Positions 10,446 through 19,556 are shown, numbered from the stretch's first letter. The stretch is 64,000 nucleotides of DNA from Burkholderia sp. MS389 (GCF_016899425.1 NZ_CP045994.1:2480001-2544000), one strand, 5' to 3'. Numbers and translations are program-made. The notes: generated by a model not told the origin, from the sequence alone.

Positions 10446-11969
10446 TTACTGTTCCGATGCGAACGAGAACGGCGCGACCTTCGCGAACGCGCGCTCGCCG
10501 ACCAGCTTCGCGATCACCGCGATGTCCGGTGCGAAGTAGTGATCGAGCTCGTAGTGCGCAACCTTGCCGCGGATCGTCTCCATCACCGGCGCGAGCTTCG
10601 GGCTCGTGTGGTACGGCGCACGCAGGTCGACGCCCTGGGCGGCGGCCAGCAGTTCGATCGCAAGGATGTGCTTCGTGTTGTCCGCGATGTCGGCGAGCTT
10701 GCGCGCGGCGAACGTCGCCATCGACACGTGGTCTTCCTGGTTCGCGGAAGTCGGCAGCGAGTCGACCGACGCCGGGTGCGCGAGCGTCTTGTTCTCCGAT
10801 GCGAGAGCGGCCGCCGTCACGTGCGCGATCATGAAGCCGGAGTTCACGCCGCCGTCCTTCACGAGGAACGGGGGCAGGCCCGACAGCGTCGCGTCGATCA
10901 GCAGCGCGATGCGGCGCTCGGCCAGCGCGCCGATTTCCGCCGCGGCGAGCGCGAGGTTGTCGGCCGCGAACGCGACGGGCTCGGCATGGAAGTTGCCGCC
11001 CGACAGCACTTCGCCGGTATCCGGGAAGATCAGCGGGTTGTCCGACACGGCGTTCGCTTCGACCAGCAGCACGTCGGCCGCATGACGCATCTGGTCGAGG
11101 CACGCGCCCATCACCTGCGGCTGGCAGCGCAGGCTGTACGGATCCTGCACCTTGTCGCAGTCGCGGTGCGACTGGTTGATCGGCGAACCTTCGAGCAGTT
11201 CGCGGTACGACGCGGCCGCGTCGATCTGGCCTTGATGGCCGCGCAGTTCGTGGATGCGCGCGTCGAACGGCTTCACCGAGCCGGCTGCCGCGTCGACCGA
11301 CAGCGCGCCGGCGACGAGCGCGGTGCGGTACAGGTCTTCGATCGCGAACATGTTGTCGAGCGCGAGTGCGGTCGATGCCTGCGTGCCATTCAGGAGCGCG
11401 AGGCCTTCCTTCGCCTGCAGCGTCAGCGGCGCGAGGCCGGCGACGCGCAGACCGTCGAGCGCGCTCGCGCGTTCGCCGCGGATGAACACTTCGCCGACGC
11501 CGAGCAGCACGGCCGACATGTGCGCGAGCGGCGCGAGGTCGCCCGAGGCGCCGACCGAACCCTTCACCGGGATCAGCGGCAGCACGTCCGCATTGAACAG
11601 CGTGATCAGCGCGTCCATCACTTCGCGACGGATGCCCGAGTGGCCGCGGCCGAGGCTCGACAGCTTCAGCGCCATCAGCAGACGCACCGACGAGCGCGCC
11701 ATCGGCTCGCCCACGCCGACCGCGTGCGACAGCACCAGGTTCTTCTGCAGCAGTTCGAGCTGGTCGTGCGGGATGTGGGTGCTCGCCAGACGGCCGAAAC
11801 CCGTGTTGATGCCGTAGGCCGGCTCGCCCTTCGCGGCGATGTCGGCGACGGCCTTCGCGCCCGCGTCGATCTTCGCGAAGCTGGCCGGGTCGAGTTTCAG
11901 TTGCACGGATTCGCGTGCGATCCGGCGCAGTTGCGGGAGGGTCAGATGGCCGGGGGTCAACGTAATCAT
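10446..11969 (-). CDS. hutH: Histidine ammonia-lyase
   Basis: This 507-residue first enzyme of the pathway converts L-histidine to urocanate plus ammonia. The autocatalytic MIO prosthetic group comes from Ala141-Ser142-Gly143 in [14 protein letters not shown], and NTGFGRLA at about residue 55 is also typical. It is the first gene of the operon. The AGGA ribosome binding site lies 8-9 nt before the ATG and touches the promoter-proximal operator. Confidence 0.97.
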   Translation of the reverse strand: MITLTPGHLTLPQLRRIARESVQLKLDPASFAKIDAGAKAVADIAAKGEPAYGINTGFGRLASTHIPHDQLELLQKNLVLSHAVGVGEPMARSSVRLLMALKLSSLGRGHSGIRREVMDALITLFNADVLPLIPVKGSVGASGDLAPLAHMSAVLLGVGEVFIRGERASALDGLRVAGLAPLTLQAKEGLALLNGTQASTALALDNMFAIEDLYRTALVAGALSVDAAAGSVKPFDARIHELRGHQGQIDAAASYRELLEGSPINQSHRDCDKVQDPYSLRCQPQVMGACLDQMRHAADVLLVEANAVSDNPLIFPDTGEVLSGGNFHAEPVAFAADNLALAAAEIGALAERRIALLIDATLSGLPPFLVKDGGVNSGFMIAHVTAAALASENKTLAHPASVDSLPTSANQEDHVSMATFAARKLADIADNTKHILAIELLAAAQGVDLRAPYHTSPKLAPVMETIRGKVAHYELDHYFAPDIAVIAKLVGERAFAKVAPFSFASEQ

Positions 11970-11980
11970 GTGAGCAATCC

Positions 11981-11990
11981 TGTCTAGACA
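11981..11990. promoter_or_regulatory. Probable HutC operator, promoter-proximal copy
   Basis: The palindrome TGTCTAGACA (extended: CTGTCTAGACAAG) lies 12-21 nt upstream of the hutH ATG, directly next to the Shine-Dalgarno sequence. It is the same core as the copy at 12025-12036, centre to centre 45 bp. Assignment to HutC is by position and palindromy. Confidence 0.8.
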
Positions 11991-12007
11991 AGTTCGGAAT
12001 GGATTGA

Positions 12008-12036
12008 AGTGTAGCCATCGGAACTTGTCTAGACAA
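12008..12036 (-). promoter_or_regulatory. Predicted sigma-70 promoter of the hut operon
   Basis: On the minus strand a -35 TTGTCT (12036-12031) and a -10 TACACT (12013-12008) are separated by exactly 17 bp. Each matches the consensus at four of six positions. The -35 lies inside the upstream operator, so repressor binding would exclude RNA polymerase. Transcription would start near 12000. Confidence 0.6.
12025..12036. promoter_or_regulatory. Probable HutC operator, distal copy
   Basis: A perfect 12-bp palindrome, TTGTCTAGACAA, overlaps the predicted hut -35 element. It also lies within 150 bp of the divergent binding-protein gene at 12182, so one repressor could control both directions. Confidence 0.8.
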
Positions 12037-12181
12037 CCCGTTTTTCATAATTCCGGCTCGGGAGTTTCCCTGATGTCCGCCACGCGCCGCCGGCTCGGCC
12101 GGTTGGGGTCGCGATTTAACATATGTTGCTTTTATTTTTTATTTGGCAACATGTGGATCCTCATTCGCCACGGAGACCGTC

Positions 12182-13102
12182 ATGCCCTTCCCGTCACGAT
12201 TCGCCGCCGGCATCGGCCGCCCCCTGCTCGTCGCCGCGTGCGCACTCGCGTGCGGCGCGTCCGTCGCCGCCGAGCCGCTGTCCGGCACGCTCGAGAAGAT
12301 CCGGCAGTCCAACCTGATTTCGATCGGCCATCGCGAAACGTCGGTGCCGTTCTCCTATGTCGATGCGAGTGGCAAGGTCATCGGCTTCTCGCAGGACCTG
12401 TGCGACCGCGTGATCGCCGCGGTGAAGGCGCGCACCGGCAAGCCCGACCTGCAGGTGCGCTTCATTCCGGTCACGTCGCAGAACCGCATTCCGCTCGTGC
12501 AGAACGGCACCGTCGATCTCGAATGCGGCGTGACGACCAATCTCGCCGCGCGCCATGCGCAGGTCGCGTTCTCGACCACCTTCTTCGTCGCGACGACGCG
12601 CCTGCTCACGCGCACGAGCTCGGGCATCCGCGACTTCCCCGATCTCGCCGGCAAGACGGTCGTGACGAACCAGGGCACGACGTCCGAACGCCTGCTGCGC
12701 AAGATGAACGAGGAAAAGAAGATGGGTATGCAGATCATCAGCGCGAAGGACTATGGCGAAGGACGTCTCACGCTCGAATCGGGCCGCTCGGCCGCGTACA
12801 TGATGGACGACGTGCTGCTCGCGGGCGTGCGCCAGCTCGCCGCGAAGCCGGCCGACTGGCAGCTCGTCGGCACGCCGCAATCGTCGGAAGCCTACGGATT
12901 CATGCTGCGCAAGGACGATCCGCAGTTCAAGGCCCTCGTCGACGGCGTGCTCGTGCAGCTGATGAAAAGCGGCGAGATCAATGCGCTGTACGACAAATGG
13001 TTCATGAAGCCGGTGCCGCCGAAGGGGCTGTCGTTCGACTTCCCGATGAGCGACGTGATCAAGGCGCGCTACGCGGCGCCGAACGACGCACCGCTCGAGT
13101 AA
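12182..13102 (+). CDS. Amino acid ABC transporter substrate-binding protein, glutamate/aspartate (GltI) type
   Basis: This 306-residue periplasmic binding protein has a signal peptide (MPFPSR then a hydrophobic stretch, cleavage near GASVAA/EP). The solute-binding family 3 fold is clear: ISIGHRETSVPFSYVD, FIPVTSQNRIPLVQNGTVDLECG and MDDVLLAG resemble glutamate/aspartate binding proteins. The ATG at 12182 has GGAGA 5-6 nt upstream; an in-frame ATG at 12143 would spoil the signal peptide. No permease or ATPase gene is adjacent, so it is an orphan component. It diverges from hutH across the operator region, and a role in uptake tied to histidine or glutamate is inferred. Confidence 0.88.
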   Translation: MPFPSRFAAGIGRPLLVAACALACGASVAAEPLSGTLEKIRQSNLISIGHRETSVPFSYVDASGKVIGFSQDLCDRVIAAVKARTGKPDLQVRFIPVTSQNRIPLVQNGTVDLECGVTTNLAARHAQVAFSTTFFVATTRLLTRTSSGIRDFPDLAGKTVVTNQGTTSERLLRKMNEEKKMGMQIISAKDYGEGRLTLESGRSAAYMMDDVLLAGVRQLAAKPADWQLVGTPQSSEAYGFMLRKDDPQFKALVDGVLVQLMKSGEINALYDKWFMKPVPPKGLSFDFPMSDVIKARYAAPNDAPLE

Positions 13103-13121
13103 GCGCCGCGTCGCGCTCGGC

Positions 13122-13877
13122 CTACGCGCGCGTCCACGCGACGCACGCCGCGTAGCCGGGCGCCGCATCGAGCCACGCCGCATCGAACGCCGCGACGCCG
13201 GCGGCGGGCGCGATCGGGTCGACGATCGTCGTCGCGGGTGTCGCCGAGTCGCGCGGCGGCACGACCGCGAACGCGCGCAGCCCGCCGACGATGCCGGTGC
13301 CGAGCGCCTTGAGCAGCGCCTCCTTCGCGGACCACACCCGCATGAATTCGCCCTCGCGCGCGCCGGACGGCAGATCGTCGAGATATGCGATCTCGGCGGG
13401 TGCGCACACTTCGCGCGTCAGCGCGCGCCAGTCCGTCGCGCGGTTGCAGCCCTCGATATCGACGCCGACGCGACCGGCCGGCACCCATGCGAGCAGCGCA
13501 TGAGCGCCCGCATGCGACACGTTGAAGTCGAGCGACGCACGATGCGCAGGGTCCAGCGACGGCCGCCCCGCTGCGTCGACGACGATTGCGACCGCGCGCG
13601 GCGCGATGCCGAGCGCCGCGCCGAGCACGTCGCGCAGCGCGGCGCGCGTCGCGGCGCTGCGCACCCCATCCTCGTGCCGCAGGAAACGTGCGGCGCGGGC
13701 GCGCTCGTCGTCGCTCAGCGCCGCATACGCGGGCGACGCGAGCGGGACGCGCCAGTCGAAATCGATGCGCGCGATCCGCACGCCGGCGCGCGCGGCGGCG
13801 GGCGGCACGTCGAGTGCGTGCATGCGCCATGCGCGGGGCGTTTCAACGGGAGAAGCGGAATCGGACGGAATGGACAT
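13122..13877 (-). CDS. 4'-phosphopantetheinyl transferase (Sfp/AcpT superfamily)
   Basis: This 251-residue protein should transfer the phosphopantetheine arm of CoA to a carrier-protein serine. The two signature motifs are present: VGVDIEGCNRATDW (Mg-binding Asp and Glu) and MRVWSAKEALLKALG (W-x-x-KE-x-x-K). FNVSHAGAHALLAW is the usual upstream element. No carrier protein, polyketide or peptide synthetase lies nearby, so the partner is unknown. It is convergent with the binding-protein gene, 19 bp between the two stops. Confidence 0.9.
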   Translation of the reverse strand: MSIPSDSASPVETPRAWRMHALDVPPAAARAGVRIARIDFDWRVPLASPAYAALSDDERARAARFLRHEDGVRSAATRAALRDVLGAALGIAPRAVAIVVDAAGRPSLDPAHRASLDFNVSHAGAHALLAWVPAGRVGVDIEGCNRATDWRALTREVCAPAEIAYLDDLPSGAREGEFMRVWSAKEALLKALGTGIVGGLRAFAVVPPRDSATPATTIVDPIAPAAGVAAFDAAWLDAAPGYAACVAWTRA

Positions 13878-14000
13878 CGGCGCGCGGCAGTCTGTGCATG
13901 GGAGCGAAACGTCCGATGTTAATCGATCGCGGCGGCGTCCGGCTGCTGCTGCGGGCGCGCGACGCGAACGAGGCTGCGCGTCGCGCTCGCATACGCTGGG

Positions 14001-15041
14001 TCACCCGCTCGCCGCCCTGCCCGGCACGCCGCTCCCCGTCACTCGCCCGCGCGACGTCGGGTGCAGCGCGTGCACGACGCCCGGTGCATCGGCCGGCAGC
14101 ACGCCGTGTTGCAGCCAGTACAACGCGACCGGCCACAGCGTGTCGGTGAAGCGGCTGTGGAAAAACGCGAAATGACCGATCGCGTCGACGCCGATGTCGG
14201 CCGGCGCGATCCGCAGATGCGTGACGTTGCTGCCCGTGTAGTAGCCGACCAGCCGCTCGATCGCGGCGACCGTGCCGAACGCGTCGTCGTCGATGCCGAC
14301 CGCGAGCATCGGCGCCGACAGCCCCGCGAAGCGCGCCGGCAACGCGGCACGGCTCGCCGCGCCGTCGTCGAGCACGCTGCCGAGGTAGCCGTCCTCGAAA
14401 CGCGGCCGCGAACGCGCCCACGACAGCGCGATACCGCGCGGCGTGTCCTCCATCCAGCCGAGCCGCTTCGCGGGCACGTAGCCGAACACGGCGGCGAGCG
14501 CGGGCATCGCGACATGCCACTTCCACCACATGCGGCGCCGCTCAGCGGGCAAATAGTCGCGCCAATACGCGTACTGCGCGCCGACGGTCACCGCATGCCG
14601 CACGTGCACGTTCGATGCCGCGAGGCCGAGCACGCAGCCGCCGATGCTGTGCGCAACCACATCGAGCGGCTGGCCCGGAAACGCGTCGCGCGCATGGTGC
14701 AGCGCGGCTTCACAATCGAGCCGTCCCCAGTCGAGCCAGTTCGCGCGCAGCTTCGCGAGCTGCGCCGGACGCGATCCGCCGATACCGCGATAGTCGTAGA
14801 CGAGCACGTCGCGCCCTTGCGCGAACAGCCAGGCCGCGAAACGAAAGTAGTAGCCGCAGCGCACCGACGTCGCGCAGTTGATGACCGTCACGGGCCGCGC
14901 TGCGGCGGCGCCGCGATGGCGCCACACGTGGCCGCGCAGTTCGTAGCCGTCGGCTGCCCGCAGCGTCACGGGTTCGGGCGGCAATGCGCCCGCCGCGCGA
15001 CTGCCCTGCGCTGCGCCGCTTTCCTCGTTCGAAATCGTCAT
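14001..15041 (-). CDS. Alpha/beta-hydrolase family protein
   Basis: This 346-residue cytoplasmic alpha/beta-fold hydrolase has an oxyanion/core strand region at VTVINCATSVRCGYY, the strand-turn DVLVYDYRGIGGSRP, and the nucleophile elbow AHSIGGCVLG with Ser in G/A-H-S-x-G-G. The charge-relay His lies near the end in IGHFAFFHSRF. The first 25 residues are Ala/Gly-rich and non-conserved. Substrate is unknown; a serine aminopeptidase-like or esterase activity is only a guess. The 49-bp repeat array starts 12 bp upstream of its start codon. Confidence 0.75.
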   Translation of the reverse strand: MTISNEESGAAQGSRAAGALPPEPVTLRAADGYELRGHVWRHRGAAAARPVTVINCATSVRCGYYFRFAAWLFAQGRDVLVYDYRGIGGSRPAQLAKLRANWLDWGRLDCEAALHHARDAFPGQPLDVVAHSIGGCVLGLAASNVHVRHAVTVGAQYAYWRDYLPAERRRMWWKWHVAMPALAAVFGYVPAKRLGWMEDTPRGIALSWARSRPRFEDGYLGSVLDDGAASRAALPARFAGLSAPMLAVGIDDDAFGTVAAIERLVGYYTGSNVTHLRIAPADIGVDAIGHFAFFHSRFTDTLWPVALYWLQHGVLPADAPGVVHALHPTSRGRVTGSGVPGRAASG

Positions 15042-15052
15042 CGTGTCTCCTG

Positions 15053-15182
15053 TCGGTCCGAGTTAGCGCTTTAGCGCTTACTGAGGTCCCATGCATCGCG
15101 GTCGACCCCAGTTAGCGCTTTAGCGCTTACTCGGATCCCACGCATAGCGGTCGGTCCGAGTTGGCGCGTCAACGCTGACTCA
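15053..15182. repeat. 49-bp imperfect tandem repeat, about 2.6 copies
   Basis: Units begin at 15061, 15110 and 15159, so the period is exactly 49 bp; the 8 bp before 15061 match the tail of unit 2. Units 1 and 2 start with AGTTAGCGCTTTAGCGCTTA, which contains two overlapping AGCGCT palindromes. Unit 3 is truncated and diverged (AGTTGGCGCGTCAACGCTGA) but keeps the outer symmetry. The array fills most of the 234-bp gap between the divergent hydrolase and LysR genes. Confidence 0.9.
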
Positions 15183-15275
15183 GCCTCCCCGTCCGCAACC
15201 AACCCGCCTCCATTGAACTTGACGCGTGCCGCGTTCTCAACCAATCTTGCTGCTCCGTTCGCATGAGTCACGCGC

Positions 15276-16217
15276 ATGTCAACGCCACTCGTCCGCCTCC
15301 CGTCGCTCGATCTCGTCCGCGGCTTCGTCGCCGTCGGCCGCCGCATGAGCATCACGCTCGCCGCGCAGGATCTGTGCGTCACGCAGTCGGCGGTCAGCCG
15401 CCAGGTCCATGCGCTCGAAGCGCATCTCGGCGTGACGTTGCTGCAGCGCGGCTACCGGAAGATTTCATTCACGCCGGAAGGCGAGCGACTGTTCCGCGTC
15501 GCCGATGCGGCGCTGCACGGCCTGCAGGACACCGTCGCGTCGCTCGCCGCCGCGCGCGAGCGCCAGCCCGTGACGATCACCGCCAGCATCGGCGTGACCG
15601 CGCTGTGGTTGCTGCCGCGGCTCGGCCGGCTGCAGGCGCGGCTGCCCGAAATCGACCTGCGCGTCGCCGCGAACGACAAGGTACTCGATTTGCGCGCGGA
15701 GGGCATCGACCTCGGCATCCGCTACTGCCCGCGCGAGCGCGCGCCGGCCGGCGCGCTGCGCCTGTTCGACGAGATCGTCATGCCGGTCGGGCATCCCGCG
15801 CTCGCCGCGCGGCCGGTCACGAGCGCGGCCGCGATCGTCGATCACGTGCTGCTCGAATTCGACGGGCCGCCGCAACCGCAGTTGCAGTGGCACGCGCACC
15901 TGCACGCGGCCGGGCTCGGCGACGCGCGCCCGAAAGGCGTGCTGCGCTTCAACCAGTACGATCAGGTGATCCAGGCCGCGATCGCCGGCCAGGGCATCGC
16001 GCTCGGCCGGCTCGCGCTCGTCGCGCCGATGCTCGCCGACGGCCGGCTCGCGGTGCTCGGGCCGCACACGCAGACGCTGTCGGAAACGTACGGCTACTGG
16101 CTGTTCCAGCACGATCCGGCCCCGCGCCGCGAAGTCGCCGACGTGCGCGACTGGATGCTCGCCGAAGCGGCCGAATGCGATGCGTCGATGCACGCGCACG
16201 ACATGACGTCGGCCTGA
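15276..16217 (+). CDS. LysR family transcriptional regulator (GcvA-like)
   Basis: This 313-residue regulator has an N-terminal helix-turn-helix at about residues 25-50 (SITLAAQDLCVTQSAVSRQV) followed by EAHLGVTLLQR, then a periplasmic-binding-protein-like effector domain. It is divergent from the hydrolase at 15041 and 165 bp upstream of the MFS transporter at 16383, so either may be its target. The effector is unknown. An upstream in-frame ATG at 15263 is in another frame and was not used. Confidence 0.9.
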   Translation: MSTPLVRLPSLDLVRGFVAVGRRMSITLAAQDLCVTQSAVSRQVHALEAHLGVTLLQRGYRKISFTPEGERLFRVADAALHGLQDTVASLAAARERQPVTITASIGVTALWLLPRLGRLQARLPEIDLRVAANDKVLDLRAEGIDLGIRYCPRERAPAGALRLFDEIVMPVGHPALAARPVTSAAAIVDHVLLEFDGPPQPQLQWHAHLHAAGLGDARPKGVLRFNQYDQVIQAAIAGQGIALGRLALVAPMLADGRLAVLGPHTQTLSETYGYWLFQHDPAPRREVADVRDWMLAEAAECDASMHAHDMTSA

Positions 16218-16382
16218 GCCGACGGTGCGGATGCGCGTGACCGCGGACAGCCGACGTCGCCCCTTCGCATTCCCGTCACGCATGCCAACCTGACCGAATG
16301 ATCGCTTGAGCGACGACCGCCCCGCTCGTCTAATCGGATCGAGCGCGACCGTTTCGCCGCGCGCCTTCATCCGGAGACACGC

Positions 16383-17615
16383 ATGACCCCGATCGAGCAG
16401 GAAGTCCGGCGCCGCTGGCTGCCCGTGCTGGCAGGCGGCCTGATCATGGGCGCCGCGCTCGGCATCCGGCACGTGCAGGGCCTGTTCCTCGCGCCCGTGT
16501 CGCTCGACCACGGCTGGTCGCGGGAGGCGTTCGGGCTCGCGCTGGCGTTGCAGAACCTGATCTGGGGCGTCGCGCAACCGTTCACCGGGATGATCGCCGA
16601 CCGCTTCGGCTCGGTGCGCGTGATCGTCGCCGGCATGCTGCTGTACGCGGTCGGGCTCGTCACGATGGCGCAGGCGGCCACGACCGGCGTGTTCACGGTC
16701 GGCGCCGGGCTCGTGATCGGCATCGCGCTGTCGGGCTCGGCGTTCGCGTCGATCTACGGCGCGCTGAGCCGCCTGTTCCCGCCCGATCGGCGCGGCTGGG
16801 CGCTCGGGGTTGCCGGCGCGATCGGCGGGCTCGGCCAGTTCTGCATGGTGCCCGTCGCACAGGAACTGATCGGCGGCATCGGCTGGCGGCACGCGTTCAT
16901 CGCGCTGGCGCTCGTCGCCGCGTTGCTCGCGCCGCTCGCCGTGCTGCTGCGCGACCGGCCCGCGCAGGCGGCGGGCGCCGCCGCCGGCCCCGAACAGTCG
17001 ATCGGTGAAGCCGTGCGCGAGGCGTTCGCGCATCGCGGCTTCTGGCTGCTGAACGCGGGCTTCTTCGCGTGCGGCTTCCAGCTCGCCTTCATCGCGACGC
17101 ACCTGCCCGCGTACCTGCTCGACCACGGGCTGCCGGCGCGCCATGCGAGCGTCGCGCTCGCGCTGATCGCGCTGACCAACGTGGCCGGCACCTATGCGTG
17201 CGGCCATCTGGGCGGGCTGCTGCGGCGCAAGTACGTGCTGTCCGTGCTGTATCTCGTGCGTGCGCTCGCGATGGCCGCGTTCGTCGCCGCGCCGCTGTCG
17301 CCCACGAGCGTCTACGTGTTCGCGGCCGTGATGGGCTTCACGTGGCTCGGCACGGTCCCGCTGACGAACGGCGTGATCTCGCAGATGTTCGGCGTGCGCT
17401 ACATCGCGACGCTGTTCGGCTTCGTATTCTTCGGCCACCAGCTCGGCAGCTTCTTCGGCGTGTGGCTCGGCGCGCTCGTGTACGACGCGACGCATTCGTA
17501 CCTGCCGCTGTGGATCGGCTCGATCGCGCTCGGCGTGCTCGCGGCGCTACTGCACCTGCCGATCGACGACGCGCGCGTCGCGCGCCCGGCATCGGGGAAC
17601 GCGGCATGGGCATGA
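16383..17615 (+). CDS. MFS transporter (oxalate/formate antiporter-like family)
   Basis: This 410-residue inner-membrane protein has about 12 hydrophobic segments. The loop 2-3 signature appears as GMIADRFGSVRVIVAGM near residue 70. The first helix region GGLIMGAALGIRHVQGLFLAPV and the FGLALALQNLIWGVAQP segment resemble monocarboxylate and OFA-type carriers. A GGAGA lies 7-8 nt before the ATG. The final codons overlap a 40-residue open frame at 17606, which may be a small companion subunit. The substrate is unknown. Confidence 0.88.
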   Translation: MTPIEQEVRRRWLPVLAGGLIMGAALGIRHVQGLFLAPVSLDHGWSREAFGLALALQNLIWGVAQPFTGMIADRFGSVRVIVAGMLLYAVGLVTMAQAATTGVFTVGAGLVIGIALSGSAFASIYGALSRLFPPDRRGWALGVAGAIGGLGQFCMVPVAQELIGGIGWRHAFIALALVAALLAPLAVLLRDRPAQAAGAAAGPEQSIGEAVREAFAHRGFWLLNAGFFACGFQLAFIATHLPAYLLDHGLPARHASVALALIALTNVAGTYACGHLGGLLRRKYVLSVLYLVRALAMAAFVAAPLSPTSVYVFAAVMGFTWLGTVPLTNGVISQMFGVRYIATLFGFVFFGHQLGSFFGVWLGALVYDATHSYLPLWIGSIALGVLAALLHLPIDDARVARPASGNAAWA

Positions 17616-17728
17616 TGCGCGCGGCGCTGGCCGCCGGCACGCTCGCGTTCGTCGCGTGGTGCGGCGCGGCCTACTTCGATGCGGGCGTCGCCTACGCGCT
17701 GCTCGAGCACGTCGCCTTCTGCAATTGA
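17606..17728 (+). CDS. Small single-span membrane protein, candidate MFS small subunit
   Basis: This 40-residue frame (MGMMRAALAAGTLAFVAWCG...) overlaps the 3' end of the MFS gene by 10 nt in another frame, a typical coupling arrangement. The first 30 residues form one hydrophobic helix; the end is ALLEHVAFCN. Small proteins of about this size behind OFA-type MFS carriers are annotated in databases as MFS transporter small subunit, from memory. The next gene is convergent, so the frame is not an artefact of another gene on this strand. Confidence 0.6.
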   Translation: MGMMRAALAAGTLAFVAWCGAAYFDAGVAYALLEHVAFCN

Positions 17729-17750
17729 TGCGGCAAACCGGAGCGGACGG

Positions 17751-19229
17751 TCAGCGGCGCTTCGGCAACGTGGCCAGCGCATCGAGCGCACGGGCGCGCG
17801 CGGCCGAGTGCTCGACGAGCGGCGCCGGATAGTCGACGCCGAGCCGTACGCCGGCCGCTTCGAGCGCCAGCGGCGACGCTTCCCAAGGTGCGTGGATCGA
17901 TGCGTCGTCGAGGCCGGCGAGCTCGGGCACCCAGCGCCGCACGTACGCGCCGTCCGGGTCGAACTTCTGCCCCTGCGCGACCGGATTGAAGATGCGGAAA
18001 TACGGCGCGGCGTCGGCGCCGCAGCCGGCCACCCATTGCCAGCTCGCCGCGTTGTTCGCGGGATCGGCGTCGACCAGCGTGTCGCGGAACCACGCTTCGC
18101 CCGCGCGCCAGTCGATCAGCAGGTGCTTGATCAGGAACGACGCGACGACCATCCGCACGCGGTTGTGCATCCAGCCGGTCGTCCACAGTTCGCGCAGGCC
18201 CGCATCGACGAGCGGATAGCCGGTCCGCCCGCGCTGCCACGCGCGTAACGCGGCGGGATCGTCGCGCCACGGCATCGCATCGAACTGCGCGCGGAAGTTG
18301 TCGGTCGCGAGCGCCGGGAAGTGATACAGCAGCGTGTAGCTGAATTCGCGCCAGCCGAGCTCGCTCAGGAACTTGTCGGCGTGCGCCGCGTACGCCGCGC
18401 CGCCTGCGTGCGCGGCGCCCTGCACCGCATGCCACACCTGTCGCGGCGACACGTTGCCGAAGCGCAGGAACGGCGACAGCCGGCTCGTCGCGGGGCGATC
18501 GGGACGGTCGCGCGCATCCGCATAGCCGGCGAGCGCGGTCGTCACAAACGTATCGAGCTGTGCGTGCGCGCCGGCTTCGTCGGGCGCCGGCCACGCGTCG
18601 CGCAGACCGCCGGCCCAGTCCGGCGCAGGCGGACGCAACGCAAGTGCGTCGAGCGACAGCGCACGGTCGCGCACGGCTTGCGACCATGGATGAAACGCGA
18701 TCCGCTCGGGCGCCGGCAGCGGCGCGGCGACCGTGCGATCGCGGCGCGCCGCGCGCCAGTACGCGGTGAAGACCTGGTACGGGCCGCCGCTGCCCGTCAG
18801 CACCTCCCACGGCTCGTTCAACAGGCTGCCGTTGCTGCTCTCGACCGTCACGCCGCGCGCCTTGAGCGATGCCTTCAGCGCCGCGTCGGCGTCGCGCTGC
18901 GGCTGCGCATAACGGCGGTTCCAGTACACGGCGGCCGCGCCCGTGTCGCCGACGACGCGCTCGATCTCGCGCTGCGCGTCGCCGCGCAGCAGCAGCAGGC
19001 GCCCGCCATGCCGCGCGAGCGCGGCGTCGAGCCCGGCCAGCGACCCGTGCAGCCACCAGCGCGCCGCGCCGCCGAGCGCGGGTCCGGCGCCGGCGCCCGT
19101 GTCGTCGACGAACACGCAGACGAGCGGCCGGCCGGATTCGACCGCGCGCGTCAACGCGGGCTGATCGGTCACGCGCAGATCGTCGCGGAACCAGACGATC
19201 GCGGGGGCAACGGACGGCTTGGCAGACAC
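17751..19229 (-). CDS. phrB: Deoxyribodipyrimidine photo-lyase (class I CPD photolyase)
   Basis: This 492-residue light-driven repair enzyme splits cyclobutane pyrimidine dimers with FADH-. The N-terminal antenna domain starts APAIVWFRDDLRVTDQPAL. In the FAD domain TSRLSPFLRFGNVSPRQVWH, LGWREFSYTLLYHFP and WTTGWMHNRVRMVVASFLIK are family signatures. The start is taken as GTG at 19229 (V-S-A-K-P), with GAGG about 9 nt upstream; an in-frame ATG at 19319 would add 30 unrelated residues. A cryptochrome function cannot be excluded from sequence alone. Confidence 0.92.
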   Translation of the reverse strand: MSAKPSVAPAIVWFRDDLRVTDQPALTRAVESGRPLVCVFVDDTGAGAGPALGGAARWWLHGSLAGLDAALARHGGRLLLLRGDAQREIERVVGDTGAAAVYWNRRYAQPQRDADAALKASLKARGVTVESSNGSLLNEPWEVLTGSGGPYQVFTAYWRAARRDRTVAAPLPAPERIAFHPWSQAVRDRALSLDALALRPPAPDWAGGLRDAWPAPDEAGAHAQLDTFVTTALAGYADARDRPDRPATSRLSPFLRFGNVSPRQVWHAVQGAAHAGGAAYAAHADKFLSELGWREFSYTLLYHFPALATDNFRAQFDAMPWRDDPAALRAWQRGRTGYPLVDAGLRELWTTGWMHNRVRMVVASFLIKHLLIDWRAGEAWFRDTLVDADPANNAASWQWVAGCGADAAPYFRIFNPVAQGQKFDPDGAYVRRWVPELAGLDDASIHAPWEASPLALEAAGVRLGVDYPAPLVEHSAARARALDALATLPKRR

Positions 19230-19556
19230 GGGCAGGCACCTCGATGACGAAAGCAAAGGGAGACGCGTATTGTCGCGGCTGCGCTGCGCGGTGTCGACGC
19301 CGGTCGTCACGGCCGGCACGCCACGGCGACACCGAACGCGACCGCACGATCCACTTCAATTCAAAGGAAGTCGTGCTGCCGGACGGCCGCACGCACGGCA
19401 TGTTGCTCTGACGGTGTTGCACGTCGAACGGTTCGGGCACACCGCACACCGCGCACGGTCGACGCAACGCCGAACGCAGCGAGCCACGCTGCGGCTGCCC
19501 GACGGTCGTCCGTGCCCGCCGGGGCGACCGGCTGATCCGGTCAACGATGCATCGCG
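19230..19556. other. Intergenic, 327 bp, no gene seen
   Basis: This lies between the photolyase start and the end of the DHH gene. A short plus-strand frame ending at 19411 (TIHFNSKEVVLPDGRTHG) looks peptide-like but has no credible start or ribosome binding site. No promoter, terminator or repeat stands out. Confidence 0.5.

Noticed and set aside
12118..12160. Inverted repeat around the T-rich tract before the binding-protein gene as a riboswitch
   Set aside because: CATATGTTGC/GCAACATGTG can pair imperfectly, but nothing resembles a known riboswitch; more likely a promoter feature.
15053..15182. CRISPR-like array
   Set aside because: The repeat is contiguous with 49-bp period and has no unique spacers; no cas gene is near.
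19340..19411. Small gene ending TIHFNSKEVVLPDGRTHG
   Set aside because: Peptide-like text but no start codon with ribosome site and no family; left as non-coding.
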